NCBI GenBank assembly: GCA_009775535.1
Contig: VSPW01000012.1
Location: 1 to 21,071, forward strand
Direction of reading: 5' to 3'
Length of the DNA stretch: 21,071 nucleotides
Origin: Muribaculaceae bacterium
Lineage (GTDB): Bacteria; Bacteroidota; Bacteroidia; Bacteroidales; Muribaculaceae
Below, piece after piece: positions 7,607-13,848 of this stretch. The notes beneath the pieces were generated by a model, which made no database searches, was not told where the DNA came from, and saw only the letters and a list, made by a program, of their open reading frames with translations. Positions within the stretch are counted from its first letter, which is position 1. Each line of letters starts with the position of its first letter. The position numbers were made by a program, and so were the translations under genes.

Positions 7607-8990
7607 ATTGGTTGAAAGTAGCCCAGGTAACCGACGGTTGCTCCTTTTATATGCAGGATGGGCAATGGACTCACGTCCGTTTTCATCCCTATCATATCCT
7701 GGATATGATGTCGCTGTGGTATGGGATTATACTGATTTGGAATCTCCTCTGCCTATATCAGACGATTACTGCGAGATTTGCCTTATTGCATGGTCGTATG
7801 GTGTGTATGCTGCAGCGGTGACACTTGGAGGCTTTTCGTCCAGGATTACACGCAGGATTGCAGTAAATGGCACAATGTATCCTATTGATGGCAATAGGGG
7901 TATTCCGGAGAATGTTTTTGATGCTACGCTTAATTCTATGGACAGCCGGAATTTGCGTAAATTCTATAGGCGTATGTTCCAGGACAAGGATTGCTTCGCC
8001 CGCTTTTGGGAAGTGAGCCCTAGGCGCAGTACTGATGATGTTGTCCTTGAATTGAAATCCTTTGGGCATCATGTGCGGTCAGGTTCACATACTGGGCAGG
8101 ATTTCAGGTGGGACTATGCAATAATAGGGCGGAACGATGCCATAATGCCTCCGGGCAACCAGAGGGCTGCATGGGAAGGGGTTACTCGTGTACAGGTGAC
8201 TGATGATGCACATATGGTTGATTTCCAGGCCTTGATAGATAGATACTTGATTGATAAGGCGCTTGTTGCCAACCGGTTTTCCCGCGCATCATGCTCGTAT
8301 TCGTTGTCGGCAACGGCACAATCCGAGGCCGCACGGTCGCTATGGAGGCTGCATTGTAGCCGTCCTATGGCGTCAGAGCCATTTGATATATTGGAGGTCG
8401 GGAGTGGCAGCGGCCTGATGACAGGCATTATTTCAGGAGCATATCCGGATTCCAGGTTGCTGATGTGGGATCTGGTAGATTACGGCGTGGGGCATGGTCA
8501 TAACATGCGGTTTGTTGCATGCGATGCCGAGACGGAGATACGCACGCTTGCAGATAGCTCTATCGATATGATTGTATCTGCTGCTACAATACAATGGTTC
8601 AATTCCCCATTGCAATTCATCTGCGAATGCAGCAGGGTATTGCGCCCAGGTGGACGGCTGTTGGTCTCTTCGTTTGGGGAGGACAACTTATCGGAACTGA
8701 CGTCTATTACCGGAGTGGCATTGCCAGCCTTGTCTTTGGAAGATATAGCCATGAGGCTTCCGGCATCAATGGTGTTGTCGGCATCGCATAAGGAAACATT
8801 GGATTGCCCTTTCGATACAGTTACAGAAGCGTTGACCCATCTCAGGGATACCGGTGTTAACGCATTGAGGTATAGTGGGAAGTCTATGGCTAGTGTGCGC
8901 AAGGTACTTTCCTGTTATCCGCTAGGAGATGACGGAAAGTTTCATTTATATTACAGGCCGTTTTATATGGTGATTGAAAAGATACAATAA
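7596..8990 (+). CDS. bioGC: Fused pimeloyl-ACP methyl ester esterase (BioG) and malonyl-ACP O-methyltransferase (BioC)
   Basis: A 464-aa fusion of two enzymes acting at opposite ends of pimelate synthesis. Residues 1 to about 210 are BioG-like (alpha/beta hydrolase, DUF452): LLLLYAGWAMD, WDYTDL (43-48), nucleophile elbow AWSYGVYA with S67, then IIGRNDAIMPPGNQ with D181 and DDAH with H206 as likely triad partners. From about residue 219 it is BioC: ANRFSRASCSYSLSATAQ, the SAM site LEVGSGSGLMTG (266-277), AATIQWF (329-335) and SRVLRPGGRLLVSSFG (346-361). BioC methylates malonyl-ACP so that fatty acid synthesis can extend it; BioG removes the methyl group from pimeloyl-ACP methyl ester so that BioF can use it. 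There is hardly any linker between them. It overlaps bioF by 11 nt and ends 3 nt before bioD. Confidence 0.9.
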   Translation: MQYRLVESSPGNRRLLLLYAGWAMDSRPFSSLSYPGYDVAVVWDYTDLESPLPISDDYCEICLIAWSYGVYAAAVTLGGFSSRITRRIAVNGTMYPIDGNRGIPENVFDATLNSMDSRNLRKFYRRMFQDKDCFARFWEVSPRRSTDDVVLELKSFGHHVRSGSHTGQDFRWDYAIIGRNDAIMPPGNQRAAWEGVTRVQVTDDAHMVDFQALIDRYLIDKALVANRFSRASCSYSLSATAQSEAARSLWRLHCSRPMASEPFDILEVGSGSGLMTGIISGAYPDSRLLMWDLVDYGVGHGHNMRFVACDAETEIRTLADSSIDMIVSAATIQWFNSPLQFICECSRVLRPGGRLLVSSFGEDNLSELTSITGVALPALSLEDIAMRLPASMVLSASHKETLDCPFDTVTEALTHLRDTGVNALRYSGKSMASVRKVLSCYPLGDDGKFHLYYRPFYMVIEKIQ

Positions 8991-8993
8991 TAT

Positions 8994-9632
8994 ATGGATA
9001 ACGTTATATTTGTGTCGGGTATTGACACGGATGCCGGTAAGACATATGCCACAGCATGGCTGGCTAAAAGGTACATGGAGCAGGGCTTTTCCGTAGCTAC
9101 GATGAAGTTTATACAGACAGGCAACAATGGCTTCAGTGAAGACATATTGGCACACCGTCGGATAATGGGTATATCTCCGTTACCCGAAGACCGTGATTTG
9201 ACCACATCTCCTGTAATATTCACATATCCGGCATCGGCGCAGTTGGCAGCCCGTATAGATGGCCGTGATATAGATGTCGCGTCTATAGACAGGTCGGTAG
9301 AAACGCTTTCCGGACGGTATGATATTGTGCTTGTTGAAGGTGCAGGCGGCCTTATGGTGCCAATTGCCGATGATTTTTTCACTGTTGATTATGTCGCGTC
9401 AAGGAATTTGCCTATAATTATTGTGACAAATGGCATTTTGGGTTCAATAAACCATACGGTATTGTCGTTGGAGGCAATACGTTCGCGAGGCATATCTCTC
9501 CATTCGGTGATATATAATACGTATTTCGATAAGGATGAAATCATAGCGGAGGATACCCGTGGATTCATTGACAGGTATTTGCAACGTGAGTTCCCGGCGT
9601 CTGTCATGATGGTTATGCCATCAGTGTCTTAG
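8994..9632 (+). CDS. bioD: Dethiobiotin synthetase
   Basis: ATP-dependent carboxylase that closes the ureido ring of dethiobiotin from diaminononanoate and CO2. The 212-aa protein has the P-loop GIDTDAGKT (9-17), MKFIQTGN (37-44) in the position of the substrate-binding lysine loop, and VEGAGGLMVPI (near 117-127), all standard for BioD. Last gene of the biotin operon; the ATG lies 3 nt behind the bioGC stop. Its TAG stop (9630-9632) runs into the -33 box of the next promoter. No bioB follows, so biotin synthase must be encoded elsewhere if the strain makes biotin. Confidence 0.95.
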   Translation: MDNVIFVSGIDTDAGKTYATAWLAKRYMEQGFSVATMKFIQTGNNGFSEDILAHRRIMGISPLPEDRDLTTSPVIFTYPASAQLAARIDGRDIDVASIDRSVETLSGRYDIVLVEGAGGLMVPIADDFFTVDYVASRNLPIIIVTNGILGSINHTVLSLEAIRSRGISLHSVIYNTYFDKDEIIAEDTRGFIDRYLQREFPASVMMVMPSVS

Positions 9633-9663
9633 TTGCCAATCTCACAAGTTTTGCGTAACTTTG
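9632..9663 (+). promoter_or_regulatory. Promoter for the exonuclease gene
   Basis: GTTG (9632-9635), 20 nt, then TAACTTTG (9656-9663) matches the Bacteroidetes consensus, overlapping the last base of bioD. Transcription would start near 9670, so the exonuclease start must be the ATG at 9684 and not the in-frame TTG at 9633. Confidence 0.7.
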
Positions 9664-9683
9664 CGCTCCGAATTTTGAACAAG

Positions 9684-10355
9684 ATGTCACAGTCGCTTAC
9701 AGAGAACAATATAGTCATATCTATTGATAAAGCCTCTATTGCAGTTTTGCCATTGGAGACCTTTGCCGGAAAGATAACGGTCGTGGACACACCGGAAAAG
9801 GTGGCTGCTGCTGTTGACGTGCTTATGCGCGAAAAGGTCGTAGGGTTTGATACCGAGACAAGGCCATCATTCAAGAAAGGCAAGGTTAATCATGTGGCAT
9901 TGATGCAGTTCTCTACGTCTGGACATTGCTTTCTTTTTAGGGTTAACAAGATTGGTATTACACCGGAATTGCGCTCCTTCATAGAGAATCCGGATATAAT
10001 AAAGGTCGGTTTGTCGCTGAAAGATGATTTTAGTGTCATGCACCGTTCGGATGATTTCTCTCCGTCATCGTTCATTGACCTGCAGCACTATGTAAACCAA
10101 TTCCATATTGCAGATTTAGGTTTGCAGCGTATATATGCAATACTGTTTGGCCGGCGTATTTCCAAGCATCAGCGTCTAACCAATTGGGAAGCTGAAGAGT
10201 TGAGCGAAGGGCAGCAGATATATGCAGCTATTGATGCATGGGCTTGCTTGCGCATATACAGCTATTTGAGGTCAGGAAAATTCATACCTTCCGAAAGCCC
10301 ATATATACGTCAGCCGGAATCTGGTGATGGTGAAAATTGTAATGTAGAAATATGA
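9684..10355 (+). CDS. DEDDy-type 3'-5' exonuclease (RNase D-like domain)
   Basis: A 223-aa single-domain 3'-5' exonuclease. Counting from the ATG at 9684, Exo I is VVGFDTETRP with D56 and E58, Exo II is VGLSLKDD with the aspartate at 114 or 115, and Exo III is YAAIDAW with Y180 and D184, the four acidic residues plus tyrosine of the DEDDy class. There is no HRDC domain, so it is not a full RNase D. Whether it acts on RNA or DNA cannot be read from the sequence. The reading frame is open back to a TTG at 9633, but the promoter at 9632-9663 makes 9684 the better start. It overlaps the following small membrane protein gene by 4 nt. Confidence 0.88.
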   Translation: MSQSLTENNIVISIDKASIAVLPLETFAGKITVVDTPEKVAAAVDVLMREKVVGFDTETRPSFKKGKVNHVALMQFSTSGHCFLFRVNKIGITPELRSFIENPDIIKVGLSLKDDFSVMHRSDDFSPSSFIDLQHYVNQFHIADLGLQRIYAILFGRRISKHQRLTNWEAEELSEGQQIYAAIDAWACLRIYSYLRSGKFIPSESPYIRQPESGDGENCNVEI

Positions 10356-10588
10356 AAAAAATTCAACGTTCGACAATAGTGCCGTTATTGCTTGTCGTAT
10401 ATCTGGCGGTAATGAGCTATATAGGTTATCCTGAATATGAGGCTGGCCGCATGTCTGCTTTATATTATTTCGGTATAATAATAGTGACTCTTGGTATAAT
10501 TATTGCACTACGCTTTTTGTTGAAAAAGCGGGAAAGGTTACGCAAAGAAAGGGATGATGATATTAAGAATAATAGTAAGTCTCTATAA
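10352..10588 (+). CDS. Small two-helix membrane protein of unknown function
   Basis: A 78-aa protein that I do not recognise as a named family. Two hydrophobic segments can be seen, VPLLLVVYLAVMSYIGY (about 10-26) and YYFGIIIVTLGIIIALRFLL (about 38-57). A strongly basic, then acidic tail KKRERLRKERDDD follows, which suggests an inner-membrane hairpin with both ends in the cytoplasm. The ATG overlaps the exonuclease stop (ATGA), so translation is probably coupled and the two may work together. It ends about 55 nt before the tRNA promoter. Confidence 0.8.
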   Translation: MKKIQRSTIVPLLLVVYLAVMSYIGYPEYEAGRMSALYYFGIIIVTLGIIIALRFLLKKRERLRKERDDDIKNNSKSL

Positions 10589-10643
10589 TATAACGTAATA
10601 GTGATTATTAGGTTTAGAATAATAGTTAAATAAAGTTAATACA

Positions 10644-10675
10644 CTTGCGTGATATAGAGAAAAGTTATACCTTTG
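10644..10675 (+). promoter_or_regulatory. Promoter of the initiator tRNA gene
   Basis: CTTG (10644-10647), 20 nt, TACCTTTG (10668-10675): a clear -33/-7 pair. The -7 box ends 14 nt before the mature tRNA 5' end at 10690, leaving only a short 5' leader. Confidence 0.75.
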
Positions 10676-10689
10676 CACACGTAAAACAT

Positions 10690-10761
<72 letters not shown>

Positions 10762-10769
10762 CTAGAAAG

Positions 10770-10800
10770 AAGCGTTACAGTTTAATAGCTGTGACGCTTT
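10770..10800 (+). terminator. Terminator of the tRNA gene
   Basis: AAGCGTTACAG (10770-10780) pairs with CTGTGACGCTT (10789-10799) over 11 bp including one T:G pair, with an 8-nt loop. It is followed by a T-rich stretch (TCTGTATATTT) and starts 8 nt behind the tRNA 3' end. Confidence 0.7.
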
Positions 10801-10826
10801 CTGTATATTTACTTCTGAAATATTAT

Positions 10827-10858
10827 ATTGGATAATTGCATAAATATTGCTATTTTTG
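10827..10858 (+). promoter_or_regulatory. Promoter for the PorE-like gene
   Basis: ATTG (10827-10830), 20 nt, TATTTTTG (10851-10858). An in-frame ATG at 10836 lies inside this promoter and would not be transcribed, which fixes the start at 10878. Confidence 0.65.
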
Positions 10859-10877
10859 CAAGAATAATAAGAAACCG

Positions 10878-12845
10878 ATGAATCCAATTAAAACACTAAT
10901 ATATATATTGGCTGTTGTTGTATTGTTGACCGGTTGCCGTGGTGCAAAGCTTTCGGTTGCTGATGAGCAGATGGCACGTGGCGAATATTTTGAGGCGTCA
11001 AAAACCTATCGTAAGGTTTATAATAAACTTACAAAGCGAGAGGAGCGTCCTTTGCGTGGGGAAGTCGCTTTTAAGATGGGGCAATGCTATGATAAGTTGA
11101 GTATGGGAGCGCGGGCGTCTGCCGCATATCAGAATGCCATACGTTACGGCTATGCTGATTCGTCATTGCGTTTGCGTCTTGCCCGCAGTTTGCATTCTGA
11201 AGGTAAATATGCTGCGGCAGTAAAGGCTTATGAGGAATATCTTGGTTATCATCCGAACGATATTCCGGCCAAAACAGGACTTATAGGCGCCCGTATGGGG
11301 GCTGAAAAAAGTGGGTCTACGCGTTATGTCGTGAAAAGCTCTAAGATACTTAATTCGCGGCGGTCTGATTTTGCACCGATGTTTCTGGATAAGGCACATG
11401 ATGTTGTATACTTTTCAACAACAAATGAGAAGGTGACCGGTGATAACCGCAGCGAGATAACAGGTATGAAAAAAAGCGATATATGGATGAGCCGTAAGGA
11501 CGAACAAGGAAACTGGTTGCGTCCTGAGCCCGTTGAAGGTGGCGTTAATACTGACCGGGAGGAGGGTGTAATGTCTTTTACTCCGGATGGCTCAACCATG
11601 TACTATACCAAGGCTCGCCGTGAACCAAATTCTAATACCGGTGTGGAGATATACACTGCGCAACGTTCGGATGCTAAATGGAGTGACGGTACAAAATATG
11701 AGATAACGGCCGATACGTTGTCAAACTACGGACATCCTGCTGTATCCCCTGATGGATCGTGGCTGTATTTTTCGTCAGATATGCCAGGAGGGAGCGGAGG
11801 GTATGACCTTTGGCGGGTAAACCTTAAAAGCGCAATAGGGTCATTGGAGAATCTTGGCGAATGGATAAATACTCCAGGGGATGAGATGTTTCCGTATGTA
11901 AGAACGGATTCGTTGCTGTATTTTGCCAGTGACGGGCATCCCGGATATGGTGGACTTGATATATTTTGTGCAAGGCTTACGCCTTCAGGTGGTTGGCAGG
12001 TGACAAATATGGGCACTCCAGTCAATTCTTCAGCTGATGATTTCGGTATAACATTTGGTGACGGAGAAAGCGGATTCCTTACGTCTAACCGTGGCGATGG
12101 CCGTGGGTATGATCATATCTACACTTTTGAACTGCCTGACCTTAAGATAATGATTTCTGGTTGGGTTCTTGATAGGGACGAAGAGCCTGTTGCAAATGCT
12201 GTGATACGTATTGTGGGAAATGACGGTTCTAACCAGAAAGAGGTGGCAAGGAGTGATGGCTCATTCAAGTTCCCGCTACGCCGTGGGGTAAGCTACGTGA
12301 TGCTTGCCGGTGCTAAAGGATATCTTAATGCGAAGCAGGAGTTTACTGCCGATGATGCAGAAGAAGATGCAGAATATGGTGTAGATTTCATACTGGCATC
12401 TATAAATAAGCCTGTCGTGATTGATAATATATTTTATGATTTTGACAAGGACACATTGCGTCCGGAATCAATGTCTGCTCTAGACTCAATGGCCCAGGTG
12501 CTCCGTGACAACCCTAATGTTACGATTGAGATGGCGTCACATACAGACAGATGGGGAGCGGAGGAATATAATCTGAATTTGTCGCACCGTAGGGCAAAGA
12601 GTGTTATAGATTATCTGATTTCTGTGGGTATACAGCCAGATAGGCTTCAGTACCAGGGTTATGGAGAATCCAGGCCGAAGACGGTTACAAAGAAACTGGC
12701 ACGTCAGTTCCCGCAATTCAAGGAAGGCGATGTCCTTAATGAGGAATATATAGAGGCCTTGTCGGATGAGGACCAGGAAATTGCCGATCAGATAAACAGG
12801 CGTACTGAGTTCCAGGTGCTTTCTATTGATTATCAGATGTATTGA
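10878..12845 (+). CDS. PorE-like lipoprotein: TPR, PD40 beta-propeller, carboxypeptidase-like domain, OmpA domain
   Basis: A 655-aa outer-membrane lipoprotein. MNPIKTLIYILAVVVLLTGC ends in the lipobox LTGC with C20. Then come TPR repeats (about 28-130: QMARGEYFEASKTYRKVY, GKYAAAVKAYEEYLGYHP) and a WD40/PD40 propeller (about 160-418: VMSFTPDGSTMYYTK, AVSPDGSWLYFSSD, YGGLDIFCAR). Next is a carboxypeptidase-regulatory-like domain (about 424-510) and a C-terminal OmpA peptidoglycan-binding domain (about 518-655: IFYDFDKDTLRPES, SHTDRWGAEEYNLNLSHRRA). This domain order is that of PorE of the type IX secretion system. Gut Bacteroidales often keep such proteins, so the role may be general anchoring of envelope complexes to peptidoglycan. 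The upstream ATG at 10836 is excluded by the promoter. The next gene starts 4 nt after the stop. Confidence 0.85.
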   Translation: MNPIKTLIYILAVVVLLTGCRGAKLSVADEQMARGEYFEASKTYRKVYNKLTKREERPLRGEVAFKMGQCYDKLSMGARASAAYQNAIRYGYADSSLRLRLARSLHSEGKYAAAVKAYEEYLGYHPNDIPAKTGLIGARMGAEKSGSTRYVVKSSKILNSRRSDFAPMFLDKAHDVVYFSTTNEKVTGDNRSEITGMKKSDIWMSRKDEQGNWLRPEPVEGGVNTDREEGVMSFTPDGSTMYYTKARREPNSNTGVEIYTAQRSDAKWSDGTKYEITADTLSNYGHPAVSPDGSWLYFSSDMPGGSGGYDLWRVNLKSAIGSLENLGEWINTPGDEMFPYVRTDSLLYFASDGHPGYGGLDIFCARLTPSGGWQVTNMGTPVNSSADDFGITFGDGESGFLTSNRGDGRGYDHIYTFELPDLKIMISGWVLDRDEEPVANAVIRIVGNDGSNQKEVARSDGSFKFPLRRGVSYVMLAGAKGYLNAKQEFTADDAEEDAEYGVDFILASINKPVVIDNIFYDFDKDTLRPESMSALDSMAQVLRDNPNVTIEMASHTDRWGAEEYNLNLSHRRAKSVIDYLISVGIQPDRLQYQGYGESRPKTVTKKLARQFPQFKEGDVLNEEYIEALSDEDQEIADQINRRTEFQVLSIDYQMY

Positions 12846-12849
12846 CGAT

Positions 12850-13848
12850 ATGCGAGAACACACTAAGGATATATTCCGTACGGTTGTGTCGCCATTGTCA
12901 TCACGGGGCATGCTGCATCATGGCCGGCCGGTACTGATGCTGGGATCTTGTTTTGCAGACAATATCGGGGCTTATCTTCGTGATGGGCTTTTTGATATTG
13001 AGATAAATCCATTTGGCACTTTGTATAATCCTGCAAGTGTCGCTGAATCTCTATCTCGCATGCTTTTTGCAAAGGAATTTGACGCTACCGACATTGTCAA
13101 TGACGGACATATGTACCATAGTTTCAGTCTTCATTCAAAGCATTCCAGTGTTGATCCGTCCCGGGTTATTGACAATGCAAATGCTGCAATGTGGAGAGGA
13201 AACCGTATCTTGAAAAAGAAAGCCCCATTGATTGTGGTGACATTTGGTACAATATATGTATATCGTCTGTTGGAAAATAAAAAAATAGTGGCAAATTGCC
13301 ATAAATTTCCTGCTTCAACGTTTGAAAGGCAGCCACTGGGAGTAAATGATATAGTCGATATATGGTGCGATGTGATCAGCCGTGTGAAATCTGTATGTCC
13401 GGAAGCTGAATTTGTGTTTACGGTCAGTCCTGTCCGCCACCGCGCAGATGGGCTTCATGGAAATCAGCTATCAAAGGCGGCATTGCTTCTTGCTGTAGAC
13501 CAGATCGTAAGCCGCAATGAATGTGCCGGATATTTCCCGTCATATGAAATCATGATGGATGATTTACGCGACTACCGTTTCTATTCCGCTGATATGTGCC
13601 ATCCAACAGAAACAGCAGTAGGATATATATATAGGATATTCACGGAATCATATTGTAATCAGCAGACAATTTTGTTGGCGGATGATGCTTCAAGGCTTAC
13701 ACGACGGCTGTCTCACCGTCCTATGACAGATGATATTGCTGCACATGCGGAATTCCACAAGGAGACCATCCGTCTTCTACATGAATTGGCCTCATGTCAT
13801 ACCGGACTTGATTCCACTTTGGACAGATACATAAATTCATCACGATGA
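12850..13848 (+). CDS. GSCFA-domain (SGNH-hydrolase-like) protein
   Basis: A 332-aa protein named after its motif: LMLGSCFADNIGAYL with S33 in the position of the SGNH nucleophile. Further blocks are INPFGTLYNPASVAESL, LIVVTFGTIYVYR, FVFTVSPVRHRADGLHGN and YSADMCHPTETAVGYIY with D248 and H251 as likely catalytic partners. No signal peptide is seen, so it is probably cytoplasmic. The family is widespread in Bacteroidetes without a proven substrate; an esterase or acyltransferase role on an envelope precursor is an inference from the neighbours. The chosen ATG at 12850 follows the upstream stop by 4 nt; an in-frame TTG at 12826 lies inside the upstream gene and is less likely. The last 4 nt overlap the MurF-Alr start. 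Confidence 0.85.
   Translation: MREHTKDIFRTVVSPLSSRGMLHHGRPVLMLGSCFADNIGAYLRDGLFDIEINPFGTLYNPASVAESLSRMLFAKEFDATDIVNDGHMYHSFSLHSKHSSVDPSRVIDNANAAMWRGNRILKKKAPLIVVTFGTIYVYRLLENKKIVANCHKFPASTFERQPLGVNDIVDIWCDVISRVKSVCPEAEFVFTVSPVRHRADGLHGNQLSKAALLLAVDQIVSRNECAGYFPSYEIMMDDLRDYRFYSADMCHPTETAVGYIYRIFTESYCNQQTILLADDASRLTRRLSHRPMTDDIAAHAEFHKETIRLLHELASCHTGLDSTLDRYINSSR

Noticed and set aside
7591..7821. Plus-strand frame of 76 codons at the bioF/bioGC junction
   Set aside because: Out of frame with bioGC, which shows clear BioG motifs from its first residues in the overlapping frame.
10836..10880. Earlier in-frame ATG for the PorE-like gene
   Set aside because: It would place the start inside the promoter and put 14 unlikely residues (MHKYCYFCKNNKKP) before a perfect lipoprotein signal peptide.
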